DNA of 64,000 nucleotides from contig MU119280.1 of NCBI GenBank assembly GCA_014904845.1, positions 155,833-219,832 of the forward strand, in the 5' to 3' direction. This DNA comes from Acephala macrosclerotiorum (Eukaryota; Ascomycota; Leotiomycetes; Helotiales; Mollisiaceae). The translations under genes were made by a program, and so were the position numbers. The notes under the pieces were generated by a model. The model did not search any database and was not told the DNA's origin. It was given only the letters and a program-made list of their open reading frames with translations. Shown piece by piece: positions 31,017-42,608 of this stretch. How positions within the stretch are numbered: position 1 is the first letter of the stretch; each line of letters begins with the position of its first letter.

Positions 31017-32739
31017 TCACACATCAAAGCCTTCGAAACCGATATCCTGATCCGTCACTGAATTCTGCAAAGGGTCTGTGGAAGGACCAGCAGCAAGTAC
31101 TTCCTCCCAGATAACGTCCAACAGTTTGCCGAAGACTCTTCTCAGATCGAAAAATCGAGTCAAAGGAAGTGCTCCATCATCGAAGGGGAGGATTCCACCA
31201 ATGTTCGTCGACTGTTTTGAGCAAATGACAAACCAGCCTCGATCTTCACCTTTTGACGACATAGCTCCAACCAGAGCTAACCATGTCAGCAAAAAGACAT
31301 TATCTTCAGTCATGAAGATAGCGTTTAGCGATTTATGAAGCTGATGTGTCAATATTGAGGCTCCAGTTGCTGAGTGCGGAAACTCTTGCAGTATAGCTTT
31401 CACATACAGTAAAGCTCCCAGTCGACAGGCCTTGTTGATCGATTGTTCTGCCGAGTCTGGAACCAGTAATAGAGAATGTTCAATCCAATACAAGTCCTCC
31501 GCGAACGGAGCAGGATCGAGGGAGATGTCGGTACTCGAGCTTGCCATGCGAATCGCTTGGGTGAAATATGCCAATTCCACCATAGCGCCGACGATATCCG
31601 TATGGAGTCCGGACTTCAGCAGAATGAGAGAAAGACTAGAACATATTTCCGTCAACCATCGCTCTGGGACTATGGTCCATGTTGGAGGGAGAGGAGATCT
31701 TGTAAATTGCAGGAGAGGTGATGCAGCATAATCGATTGCGCCGGTAATGTCTGACCTATTCGCACGTCAATCTTGTCCTAGATTCACTTCGGCGAGAGGA
31801 CGTACCTTCGGAGTTTAGCCAATAGTAAGGGGGACATCGACGAGAGGTTGCCTCGGGATAACATCATATGCTTTAGACCTTTCATGTGCATCCTCCAGAG
31901 CTGTTCATTGCCTGATACTGCCTAAACGGTCACACGTCAGTCACGGGCATGCACACTCAAGGGAACCGACGAACCTCTCCAAGTGCTAAACAAGATATCG
32001 CACCAAGAGTCGAATCTGCGTTGAAGTGTGTTGAATCACCAAGACGCTGCTGAACAATCGCCATGACCTGGTTTCGATGATGTATTGTATCTTTGGACTC
32101 CCGTCTCCCCTCAGCAAGCGCAAGCCATACTGCTGCGGCGTAAAGTATGGCATGAAACATTGCGGGATCAGTCGTAGCGAAGTGGAACCACTCTGGCGAC
32201 TGAAGAGGATTCGACTTCAACTTCAGGGCAGCGATAGGGTACATCCTTCTTGATACATGTATCAAGTAGTGGCTCAACAGTGCGTGTGTCTCCTCGTGCA
32301 TTTCAAACGGATACCCTGACGTTTCCGTAGGATATCCGAACAGCATTGGGACTTTGAGATTCACAGAGTCCGGGCTCTCTGCTGAAACCGGGGTAGATGG
32401 GGTAGACGGTGTCTCCACTCGAGCTTCTACACCCTCCGATCCACACCTATCAACCTTCTTCTTGCCTCTGGTCTGTGTGCCGTTGAGCCGCACAAACTCA
32501 TTCCTCACATGACGACGGATAAGTTTCCGTGTTTCTAAGTCCTTGGTATGGCCAGGTTTGGATGAATCCACAAACTGAAAGCGTTTCTTAGGTTCGATTT
32601 TCGGCCTTATCGAAGCCTCTTTCACTGATGGTGACACGCGGTCTGGTATCTTTTTGACCAGTTTCGAAGGTATATTCTGTGATCGCCACCCCTTGTGTAT
32701 CATCACCGTAGGTCCATCGAGTTGAACTATGCAATCCAT
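31017..32739 (-). CDS. fungal transcription-factor-domain protein without zinc cluster, 539 aa
   Basis: Exons 32739-31975, 31921-31806 and 31755-31017; introns of 53 and 50 nt with GTTCGT and GTACGT donors. A basic, Pro-rich N-terminus contains RFQFVDSSKPGHTKDLETRK followed by LIRRHVRNEFVR, the entry motif common in fungal regulators of the Fungal_trans_2-like type. The rest is helical: MHEETHALLSHYLIHVSRRMYP, FHAILYAAAVWLALAEGRRE, LGAISCLALGEAVSGNEQLWRMHMKGLKHM, then a long C-terminal helical domain. No Cys6 zinc cluster is visible in the 539 residues, as is usual for this subgroup. Such proteins are thought to be nuclear regulators, often near specialised genes; target genes are unknown. 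Confidence 0.85.
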
Positions 32740-32887
32740 GCTACCGAATGCTAAGACTGTGGTTTAATAAACCGTCTTCTGCTCTTCAAGGTAGTACCGC
32801 GGAATTACTTGTTTTGGGTATCATTATCTTGAGGTTGGTCGACGTCGGGGCGCTTAGTGAGCAGACTCCATGTACCTGCATTAGCGC
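32740..32887. promoter_or_regulatory. short divergent promoter region
   Basis: Only 148 bp separate the start of the regulator (minus) from the start of the 2EXR-like frame (plus). If both are expressed they share this region. No clear TATA element is seen. Confidence 0.3.
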
Positions 32888-33577
32888 ATGAGCCAGACCC
32901 ATTTTGGCACTTGCCCTTTCGGTCCATTTTCTCCTCAAACGGCTGTCGACTTGTCTAGAGACCTTTCATGCCACGAGTCTCGACGCCAGGTTTGGAAGCA
33001 CTTCGATGAGAGCAGGCACCTAGGCAATGAGCTCTGTGCGGATATGGTTTACTTCAGCTTCTCACGAGACTTGGCATATTTGACACAGAATACCTTGCAC
33101 GATTTGATGCAGTTCTGGAAGCGCTGCAGTGATCAGCACCCGGAATTTCCTCTGAACGATGGAGCAGGAAAAGTCTTGAGAACGCAATTACGCTACCTTG
33201 TGTTTGATGCATCTATTCTCTCAGGAGATGATGTTTGCACGACGCCGCAGCAGACAGTTGTGTTTGGAAATGAGGAGGTCATGGAAGCACTGGGTCCGGG
33301 CCTGGCATCGTTCAGCTCTCTAGAGGAGGTCACTCTCGTTCAAGTCCCGGTTGCCAATGCCTCTGTCGATGAGGGACTCTCAGCCATCAATTTATTCAAA
33401 CCACAAAAGAACACCTATCCCGATTTCCTGCTCGAAATGGCGGCAGAGTTCCTTCGTTATAACTTGGACCACTATTTCAACAAATTTGAATACAAAAGAC
33501 GCAAACCTCCGTCTATAGTTCCACGCAAACCCCGGAAAATCCCCGCTGTCAAGACGATGTTCAAGAGCTTACACTAA
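32888..33577 (+). CDS. 2EXR-like protein, probably missing its N-terminus, 229 aa
   Basis: Open frame from ATG 32888 with no intron. The segment LSCHESRRQVWKHF, then VYFSFSRDLAYLTQNTLHDL and later LRYLVFDASILSGDD, follows the usual order of fungal 2EXR-domain proteins (CHESR motif, then a VYF-x-F-x-RD strand pair). The family normally starts with an F-x-x-LP-x-ELR-x-x-IW motif about 50 residues before CHESR; here that part is absent, with only 25 residues before it. Either an upstream exon was missed or the gene is truncated, perhaps by the rearrangement that placed it 148 bp from the regulator. Function of 2EXR proteins is unknown. Confidence 0.6.
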   Translation: MSQTHFGTCPFGPFSPQTAVDLSRDLSCHESRRQVWKHFDESRHLGNELCADMVYFSFSRDLAYLTQNTLHDLMQFWKRCSDQHPEFPLNDGAGKVLRTQLRYLVFDASILSGDDVCTTPQQTVVFGNEEVMEALGPGLASFSSLEEVTLVQVPVANASVDEGLSAINLFKPQKNTYPDFLLEMAAEFLRYNLDHYFNKFEYKRRKPPSIVPRKPRKIPAVKTMFKSLH

Positions 33578-34357
33578 GTTTTGAAAACGGACGGTTATCC
33601 CTATCGATACTACATGCCAATAAAGGGCCTTACCCATACTAGCGGACCCGTCCGAGCATAAAAATCTCCTGTATCTCAACAATTCTCCAAATCATAGTAG
33701 GTCAGCCTTTTCGGTCACCGCCACAGCATGACAGTATACGGCGACATACCCAGCGGACACGATTTTCAGCGCACAGCCACGAAGCAATTGCAATCAAATA
33801 CTTTACTACAGTCACAAATAGAACAATAGCTTACTCAAATGCTAATCTATATCAGTCAACTCTGTGGGTTATGTATAGCAGCGCTCCCTTCCCATTACAT
33901 CTGCACATGGCTCCTGCATCATAACAGCATATTCCCAATTGTCTAGACAGAACTCTTAGGTTGAACAGTCGTGTTCTCAGCACAGTCTGTATGTAGAACA
34001 TCTCAAATAAGACAAAATACCCAACCTGATCTTCTTGGACGATGTGAGCGGCTAACGTGATAAGTTGGTAGACAAAGTATGAGGCAAATATCTGTTCGTG
34101 AGTAAGGCACACTCTTCCAATTTACTCGCGGCAAGTGATGCGAGTAACTGTCTGCATAGTCGGATACCCCTTAGATGTCGCAACTCATTGGAATTATTTG
34201 TTACGGTCATTTCATTCACGTCTGTACAGCAAACACTCTGGGAAGACATCGCCGTTAACAAATCCAACTTGCTTTCCAAACCGAAATCCCCGACATCCCA
34301 AGTTGACTCCGAATTAGTTTCCAATATTGCCGCAAGCCATTCAAGTCCCGCCCGTAA
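33578..34357. other. convergent intergenic region
   Basis: About 780 bp between the 2EXR-like frame and the flavodoxin gene; open frames on both strands overlap and show no family. Confidence 0.4.
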
Positions 34358-34979
34358 TCAATTTACGAGTCCCGCATTCTGCTGATCAACCCTCAACTCT
34401 TGGACGATACCATCAGCCCAGTCATCCATCAAATTCCACTTCCTTTTATCCTCAAACTTTCCACCAAAGCATGAGAAGAGCATCCTGAAGCAACCACCCA
34501 TGTCCTCCGCCTTCCATGCGCCTTGGAACAATGTATGTCCGCGAAGGGGGATGTATTTCCTGAGCCATTTCTCCATCACCTTTGCTTCGGCCTCGACTTT
34601 ATCGTCTGGGGGGAGTCCGACGCTAAATGCCCATGTTGGTTTTGGGTTCTTGTGGAGTTCGATTGCACTCTTTTTAACGAATTTCTTGGAGGCTTTGATC
34701 CAGCTTTGCATGTGGATGCAGGAACCAAGGATTAAGACGTCTGTGAGATTTCTTAGTATTCACTTCTTCACGAACGGTCGAGAAGACCCAAGCACGATCC
34801 TACAGGATGAATCTTCATTCTTCTTTGAGATGCTTACCAAAGTCGTGGACGGAAAGCTTGTCGTCATATGGGGCGATGGTGATTTCCCCGATGTTGGCTG
34901 TAGCAATCCTCTCCTTGATGCGCTCTGCGATCGATCTGGTGGAACCGTATGTCGTGCCATAAGCGATAAGGATCTTCAT
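34358..34979 (-). CDS. flavodoxin-domain protein (HemG/MioC-like), 174 aa
   Basis: Exons 34979-34838 and 34740-34358; the 97-nt intron has GTAAGC, ACTAAG and CACAG. The protein begins MKILIAYGTTYGSTRSIAERI: the GTTYGST loop binds the FMN phosphate. Then comes a second strand (DVLILGSCIHMQSWIKASKKFV) and the third (TWAFSVGLPP). Length and plan match single-domain flavodoxins of the protoporphyrinogen-oxidase/HemG type. These carry FMN and move electrons between reductases and targets; the partner here is unknown. A large plus-strand frame over the same region is only its shadow. Confidence 0.85.
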
Positions 34980-35514
34980 CTTGCAAAATTTGGAGTTTGT
35001 TTTGATGTACTTGGGTTATTAATCCAATTTCGTTGCTTGTCACTCAAAGCAAAAAGCGGAGCGTTGTTCCTAAATGCTTATAATATGGCAGAATTTTCTC
35101 CATTTGATTTTCAGAATCACAACACAATTCACCTCATTGAGCAGTTCATTTCCTATTTAACATGTGCTATGGGCTCAGAATCATGATGGCAGTCATGAAA
35201 TGTGGGTTGTCTGATAATGAGGGGAGAAGCTGCAGCTTGGTGGGGGAATCACACCACTCCATGTATGATCCACTTCTCCGCGAATTGAACGACGCTCCTC
35301 AGTTGCGCCTTGCATGAGAAAGCCATGTTAGTTAATCATAGCCAGTCTCCGTCACATTATGGTTCTTTGAGGCGTTTGAGGCATCCCGTAATCAGATGGT
35401 CAACTGATGTTCTCGAGGAACCTCTCAAAACTTGCATTACGGCAAAATCAAGTATCTTACAAGCAAACGCCCTCCCATGTACCCATACAACCTGAACCTC
35501 TGAAGATCACAAAT
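34980..35514. other. intergenic region
   Basis: Promoter side of the flavodoxin gene and 3' flank of the 35515-36111 gene. No gene is seen. Confidence 0.35.
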
Positions 35515-36111
35515 TCATATAAACCTTCCATGGTTAGAACTCCCCACGCTACTCACCGTATTGCTCCTCATCCCTCCTTTGCTTACGCTAACGACTTTGT
35601 TAACTTGTATCCTTTCCTCTTCTCCCTTCTTCTTCTTCTCCTCGATATATCTCGTCAGAATACCCGTATCCCAAAAGACACTCGCTTCATAAATCTGCAA
35701 CCCATCCATCCCCTCTCCCTCCCCTCCTTCCGTCTCCCCAACAATAAATACAAAAAACCTCGGCGCAACAACCTCCCTCTTATCCCCCTTCAACCAAAAA
35801 TGCGTCAAGAACTCTCCATAAATAATATTTCTCCCATCTTCTTCTGGAATGACTCGTAGTTCGATGACTTCATGAAGGAGTTTTTCGAAAGGGGAGAGTA
35901 TTCGTGAAAGCCAGGTCCAGATGTGGGAGCCGGAGATGTAGACATCGCCTCTCGTGTCGTGGAAGATTGCGGAGGAGGAGTAGAATTTTGACCAAGGGTA
36001 GGTGGTTACGTCTAGGGAGTCGACGGTGTGGAGATAGGTTTCGAGGAAGAGGAGGATTGGGGATTGGCGGGAATGTGAATCCCAGGGGCCTCGGTGGGTG
36101 AAGACTGACAT
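35515..36111 (-). CDS. hypothetical protein, possible NTF2/SnoaL-like fold, 198 aa
   Basis: Single open frame from ATG 36111. The order of segments (LFLETYLHTVDSLDVTTYPWSKFYSSSAIFHDTRGD, then IWTWLSRILSPFEKLLHEVIELRVI, later FLTHFWLKG, then FVFIVGE and the IYEASVFWDTGILTRYI end) suggests an alpha plus beta barrel like NTF2/SnoaL proteins: N-terminal helices followed by a curved sheet. The C-terminus from about 165 is Lys/Glu- then Ser-rich and disordered. No catalytic pair is obvious, so the fold assignment is only moderate and no reaction is claimed. Confidence 0.6.
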   Translation of the reverse strand: MSVFTHRGPWDSHSRQSPILLFLETYLHTVDSLDVTTYPWSKFYSSSAIFHDTRGDVYISGSHIWTWLSRILSPFEKLLHEVIELRVIPEEDGRNIIYGEFLTHFWLKGDKREVVAPRFFVFIVGETEGGEGEGMDGLQIYEASVFWDTGILTRYIEEKKKKGEEERIQVNKVVSVSKGGMRSNTVSSVGSSNHGRFI

Positions 36112-36463
36112 CAAGTTTGGTGGTCGAGGCGTGTGAAATTTTTATTGCTTTTTGGACTTTTCAAAGGTCAAGAGCTTTTCCAGGGCATTTCTACATGTTG
36201 TCGTTGTTTTATTTTATATATTTCTTGGAGTTCATGATAATCGGAAAGCATGGGTACTCGCTGTCGGTTTTCGCTCCGCGGCCTTTGCGGAAACGGGCTT
36301 CGGTACGGCCGGATTAGCCTCCACCAACCGAAAGACATTGTACAGTAAGCATCGCCACAACTACGATTACAATTTGCAGGCAATGAAGCACACGACATAG
36401 AAAGTTCACTCTAGACTTTGTCACTTGGCAATACCATTTGCCCCATTTACGGCTGTTGCAGGT
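36112..36463. other. intergenic region
   Basis: Short spacer between the SnoaL-like gene promoter and the decayed tail of the GFA gene. Nothing else is seen. Confidence 0.35.
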
Positions 36464-36525
36464 TCAAGCAATTTCATATCCCTCGGCTCCCTCATCTGAC
36501 CTCTCGATCGCTAACTCATCCCAGT

Positions 36526-37669
36526 CTACACATCTAGTACAGCGACTCTGATAGGAATGACCTCTATCTTTTCTTTGACCATTTTCTGTCTTGCCTCGGG
36601 CCAAGTGTCCACGACCTCTTTAGGAGGTCCATGAAGTCTCATGAAAAGTGGAACTCTGCATGTTTTGCAGAAGCAATGTCCATTAAACTTCTGACCGAAG
36701 AGATACTTGGTAGTGTTTTCCTCTCCGGAGATAGACACATGGCGCTTGTTTGGGTAGATGCAGACATTCGCGTTCTGGCATGTGTTAGTGATCGCCCATA
36801 GAGTGTATTGAGGAAGGAACAGTTCACTCTTCTGCAAATGCTGCAATTGTCCTCTTTGACCCGCACTTTAGACAACAGGCTACTTCTTGGGGCTAAAGAA
36901 ACAGCACCACAATGACAACCTCCTGTATAGACCTTGGTGTCTGTTGGTTGAGAGTCTGCCGGAGGTAGATCTCCCTTGAATGGTGGTTTAGGATAGTCAG
37001 GGTACATGCTCTTGCCATCAAATCTGTACATCCATCAGACAAGTTCAAAAGAAAAGCGCCTTGCATTAGACAATGAGGCGGATGGGAATTATGCATTTTA
37101 ATTTTGAGATCAGACGTATTCACGTCCATCAATGCTCGTATCTGAGCTAGTCAGTCAGGAATTAATCCGTCTCACGTCCATTCCCAACTCACGTTTATAT
37201 AGACCTCCTCATGCTCGCTCGGAGCAGGAATCCTCCTCAGCATCACCCCCGTACCACAAACTGGACAGAACTTCTCTTATCAGCTGACCTTTTCTCCTCG
37301 CCCCCAAATTTCACTTACCTTGTGCGGCATAGTCTTAGCCCCAAACTCATAACTTGTCAACTCATTCTCCTTCCCTTTAGTAACTCGAAAATATATTTCT
37401 GGAAGAAAAATCCCTAGATAACCCTTCTTGAAGCATATACTGCAGTTGCAGGTTTCAACTTGCTTGATTGGTGGGGCGTCTATTTCGAATCTGAAGGTGC
37501 CGCAGTGGCAGTTGCCTTTGTAGGTCCTGAGTTATTGCTGAGACATGATTAGAAACTCCTAAATGAGAATGATTTTCGTTGGGCCATTTAGGGAAAAATA
37601 AATAATAGAATTGTTGCACCTCCCTTAATAGGGTACATACTGCGCTGTGACGTCACATGCCGTTCTCAT
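36526..37669 (-). CDS. tandem GFA/CENP-V domain protein, 268 aa, with a damaged C-terminus
   Basis: Six exons: 37669-37641, 37526-37319, 37270-37193, 37141-37095, 37023-36828 and 36774-36526. Two GFA-type zinc modules are seen. Module 1 has GNCHCGTFRFE, CNCSICFKKGYL and KFCPVCGTG; module 2 has GGCHCGAVSL, CSICRR and GHCFCKTCRVPLF. The paired CHC and CSIC/CxxC cysteines are the zinc ligands of the glutathione-dependent formaldehyde-activating/CENP-V family; real activity in fungal members is mostly untested. Intron 4 (37024-37094) appears to start with GC (AAAAT|GCATAA); a GT alternative exists but would delete the conserved LKIK segment. The frame stops at TAG after RVAVLD. One base downstream the reading VDWDELAIERSDEGAEGYEIA, the normal family ending, appears in the next frame to 36464, so the last 20 residues are lost by a one-base deletion. 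Confidence 0.8.
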
Positions 37670-37808
37670 GGTGTAGGTGTTCAGGAGAAGGGCGTGCTTC
37701 GGCTCTTATTCTTCTCGAACTTTTCTTCATGACAAGATTTCGTTTTCTCGAGCTTGCCACCGACTCATCTCAGCCAAAAATCCCATTCCAAACATAAACT
37801 TCCACCCT

Positions 37809-38921
37809 TCATTTCAACTCCCCCCTCTCCCTATACCACCCCACACTTCTCCTCAACCCCTCCTCCATACTCCAAATCGGCCTATACCCCAACCTTCTCT
37901 TCGCCTTTCCAATGTCCAACGTCCTATTCAAAGTACTATACCTCACCCCATTCCTCTGAAAATTACTCTCCCTCCTCCCGCTACTAAAAATCCAAACCCA
38001 CCATTCCGCAAAAATAGCCATTAGCATCCCCATCCATCTGGGAACAGTCCTGATATTTTCCTTCTTGACTTCAAGCCCGACTTCTTTGGCTACTACTCGC
38101 GTGAAGTCCCAGAAGAGCCAGGGTGAGTCGTTGGTTATGTGGAAGGATTCTCCATCCACCTTCTCTTCGTCCTCAATCTCATCTTCGAGAATTGAAGATG
38201 CGAGCAAAAGCTTTCTGGCGGCGAGGATATGAGCGTGGACGAGATTCCCCACGTAAAGGAAATCGTATACGTTCTTCCCATCTCCCATCTGGACATTCGC
38301 TCTCCCACCCTTCGCCACACCAAGTAACTTCTCCATCGTTTCCGAATCGCCTTCTCCGAAAGTGCCAGCTGGACGGATAGAAGCAGTCAGGAATCCGTAT
38401 TTGCGGTTTGCATCCAGAACTGCCTTTTCAGCGAGTGCTTTGGAAAGTGGGTATGGGAATTTTTGATCTGGGAAGAAAAGCACGGGTCGAGTTTCAGAGG
38501 CGTTGAGGAGATCGGAATACCCATCTTCTATTACGGAGGATGACGAATGATAGATCAGAGCTTTCACTGTTCCTAGATCTTGGATTGCTGAGAGGAGGTT
38601 GAGCGTTCCTTCGTGATTGACTCTTGAGTGTGTCTCTGCAGGTAGAAGGAGAGAGCAAGTGCACGCTGCATAGAAGATGACCTTTGGCTGAACCTGTTGT
38701 AGTGCTTTTTGTACAGCAATCTTGTCTGTGATATCGGCTTCGTGGTAGGTGACTGATGAGAGGCGGGGAAGTGAGGTGGGTAAGTCGAGGACGGAGATGG
38801 TACAAGTAAGGTCGTCTTGGAGGATTTTGGAGACGATATCAGATAGAATCGAGCCCTGATTTCTCACTGTTTTAAGAGCCGAACTCTTCGGGAGTAATTC
38901 AAGAGTCGAGCGAGGTTTCAA
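37809..38921 (-). pseudogene. 3-beta-HSD/NAD-dependent epimerase relic, 5' end destroyed
   Basis: The open frame from about 38921 codes a short-chain reductase of the 3-beta-hydroxysteroid dehydrogenase/C-4 decarboxylase type. Visible marks are a VIFYAACTCSLLL strand, NHEGTLNLLSAIQD, the SSSSVIEDG loop, the catalytic YPLSK, RPAGTFGEGD, and the C-terminal FHITNDSPWLFWDFTRVVAKEVG. The nucleotide-binding loop GGxGFLG is missing: the matching place reads VRNQGSILSDIVSKIL. No ATG is in frame before residue about 190; the frame starts from a TTG. The damage ends right at the AT-rich block (about 38.94 kb). An upstream exon is unlikely because that sequence is already AT-saturated. Confidence 0.7.
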
Positions 38922-41900
38922 GAGAATAAAAACAGGTAAAGTTCACGTGATTACGCTTAGCGACTGTAGTTAATCAAATCGAAGCGATTTAGTACAAATA
39001 TTAATTAAAAGCTAACTACTTTACATTTATTTCAATACGAAAGCGCAATTATTAATGTAAAAAACAAAGTAAATTGTTTTTTATTTTTGCTTTTAATAAA
39101 TATAAATTTTATATGTTTAAATTTTTAGTTTTGTTTTTAAATACAATTTTTTTTTTTTTACATTTTTACGACTATTATAAAAATTATTTAATGCTTATAA
39201 TATGACGCTACAATTAGAGTATATTGTATTTATAACTTAAATCGCTAGTAGAATATTAATTGATACGAGCGCGAATTGTATAAAAAAAAAAAAAGATTTA
39301 ATATTATGAATTTTTAATTAATTTCTTTCAATACTAAAATTTACTTTTTTAGATTATATTTAAATACTTAAATATTATCGCAATTTTTTATCGCTATTTC
39401 AAATTTACATTTTATATTTTCTTAGTTTTAATTTTAAAGTAAAACTTTTTTTATTTATTAATAACTTTTTAAAATCTCGTTTTTTTAATTCTCGTACGAT
39501 AAAAAGTATTTAAATTGTAAAAGTACTTCGCAATAAAACTTCAATAAAAATACGATCGTTTTTTTGTATAAAACGAATCTCGAAAAACAATTTTAAACAG
39601 TGAAATTATATTAGCAAAAAATAAAAAACTCTTTAAAAAACGAAATTGAATAAAAAATATTATAATCGACGTTTATACGAAATCGATAATAAATTATTTT
39701 TATATTTATATTATTTCGAGAGATTTTATATCTAATGATATTAAATGTAAAACTTATTATAATAATTTCGTTTTTCGATTTTTTATTAATCTCAATAAAT
39801 TACTTTTAATCGAAATTTAAATTTATTATTAAAAAAACGATATTTATAAAAATATAAAATATTAATAATATAAAATAAACTTTAAAAAATTTTATTAATA
39901 TTGAAATAATATTTGATAAAAAAATTAAATAAATAAAAAAAAAAAAAAAATTAAAAAATATTATCAAAGTATTTAATACAAATTTTAATATTACATTAGA
40001 TTTTTCGTATAAAGTAATACTCGTATTTTTTCGTTTGTTGTTTATAATCTTATTATCGATAATAATTGTAATTTCAAAAATTTTTAATTTGATTTTTTTT
40101 TTAATAACTCGTAATTTCGAGTTTTAATTTGAAATCATATTAGTTTATAATACAAATTACAAAAGTATTTTTTGTTTTTTTATATAAAATTGTATTGCGA
40201 CGCGATATACGCGTCGAAAATCGATGTTTATTTATTCGAATATCGCGAAAATAATAATATTAATAAAATATTCGAATTCGAGATTAATTTCGTATCGTAA
40301 TACAAAATTGTATACAAGATCGAAGATTAATTAACGTTTAAACATTACAATATAATAATAAAATAATAGTAAATAAAAATTTATTTTTTAAATTAATTGA
40401 TTTGTTTAAAATTTTTAAATAATAATATATTTAAAATTTATACTTGAAATCTTTCTAATCTCGAGATTAATATTATCGCTATTATTACTATTATTATTAT
40501 CGCGATCAATCGTAAAAAATTACTTTTCGAAAAACGTATTAAAATCAAAAAACGAATAATAGAAATTAAAATCGAATTTGCGTTTAATTTCAAATATAAA
40601 ATCTTAATAAAATAATTTAAAAACAACGTTAATTTTTTCACGGAATTAAATTATAAATACAAAACTAAATTATAAATTTCAATTAAAAAATTGCATTAAT
40701 TTTAATCGCGAAAAAAAAAAAAAAAAAATTGTATTCTTATAAAATTTCGTAAAAAATCGTCGTTTAAATAATTGAAAACTTCGACTTTTTCAATATAATC
40801 GTTTTTAAATGTTTTGAAAATTTACTTTCAAATTTTTATATCGTTCGTTTTACAATCGATATTATATTAATTAAAAACTTGTAATTATATTTGTAAAAAT
40901 AATATAAAAATAATATAATTTTATAAAAAAGTATTACAGTGAAAAATACTTTTAAAATTTATTAATAAAATCAAATTTTAAAAAATTTATTTACGTAAAT
41001 TCAAAAGTTTTAATATAAAAAAATATATAAATCGTTTATTCGAATTTATTTATTATTCGAAAAAAGTTTCGATTTTTTTATTTTTTTAATTAATTTTTAA
41101 ATATTAAATATTATTTCTTTAGAGATTTCATAAATAAATATTATTATAATAATTTTAAAAATAATTATTAAAAAATAATAAATTAAAATGCGATAATCGA
41201 AATTATATTAAACAAATAAACAATATATTCTTATAATTAATTTATATACGTATCGTATTATTATAATCAATTTTCAAATCGTAATAATTTTATTAGATTT
41301 TATTTTTTAAAATTTTTTTTTTTTTAAAAATATTTAGAAAATTTTTGCGTATTTTTTAATACTATTTTTATTTTATTATATTGTAATATTATAAAATTAT
41401 TTAAATTTAAAAATAAATAAAAAATAATAAATATATAATTACGACTCGATTCGAATCTCAAACTCGAATTAAATTAAACTTGAAATTGAAAATCTAAAAA
41501 ATAAAATAATTACAAAAAAACAAACAATAAAATATTTATTTTTTATAAATTAATAAATTTTTATTTTAAATTTTTTTTAGTATTTTTTATATATATATTT
41601 AAAATTCTTATTTAATAAATCGTAATTATCGTTAAAACTACGAAATTTATTAATTAATAAAAATAAATAAAATTTCAATTTTATTACGCTATTAAATATA
41701 ATTGAATTCAATACTAATAAAAAAATATTTTAATTTTATATTTTATTATAATATCGTATTTTACTACAAAATTATAAGTTTCAATTTATTTTTTAAATAA
41801 TATTATAAATCGAAATAAAATAATAATAATATCGTAAAAACTATTTTCAATTTTAATTAACTTCTTTAAAAAATCTTATTTTTTTTATTAATAATATTAA

Positions 41901-42608
41901 ATTTCGTCGAAAAATATTAAATATTTATTTTTAATTTAAAAAAATTTTCAATTTACGATTTTTTGTTATTTTTTATTATCGTATTATACGTTTTTAAAAC
42001 GTTTTTTAATTTAATCAATTTCGATTTAAAACTTTTTTCAAATTTATTAAATTTTTTTTTTATTAATATATTGAACTTTTTTCGTTTTTGTAATAAACTT
42101 TTTTTTAATATCGATATTTTTTGTTTCGATATTATTAGAAATAACGAAATCAAATTAAAAAAACTTATAGCGAGTATTAATAAATTGTTTAATCAAAATA
42201 ATACGTTTTATTATTAAACTATTGAAATTGTCGTAAAATTACTACGAATAAAATAATAAAAAAAACGCATTTGAAAATACTATATTAAATATTAATTGAA
42301 AATTTAATTAAATTAAAAAAAAAAACTTTAAATATTTACAAACGAAAAATTTTAATATTTTTTTTTACAAAAATCGTATTTTTTAAATTATTTGATTCGA
42401 AATCTTTAATATTAAATAGAGTTCTTTGTAGAATTAAATTTATTTAAATTATTAAACGATCAATTTAAATATTATTTATTGAAATAATAATTACTTTTTG
42501 TGTAAAAGTAATATTAATATTAAATTGTTTTAAAAAATTTCAATAATTTTTACGACGTTAAAATTGGTTTTATTATCGTTATTCGATAAAAGAATAAATA
42601 TATTTTCT

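Noticed and set aside
21153..32739. Possible secondary-metabolite cluster (exporter plus regulator)
   Set aside because: No synthase, P450 or methyltransferase lies between or beside them; the intervening genes are housekeeping or stress types.
34500..35186. 228-codon open frame on the plus strand
   Set aside because: It is antisense to the flavodoxin gene, whose GTTYGST motif and spliced frame are convincing; the plus frame has no domain.
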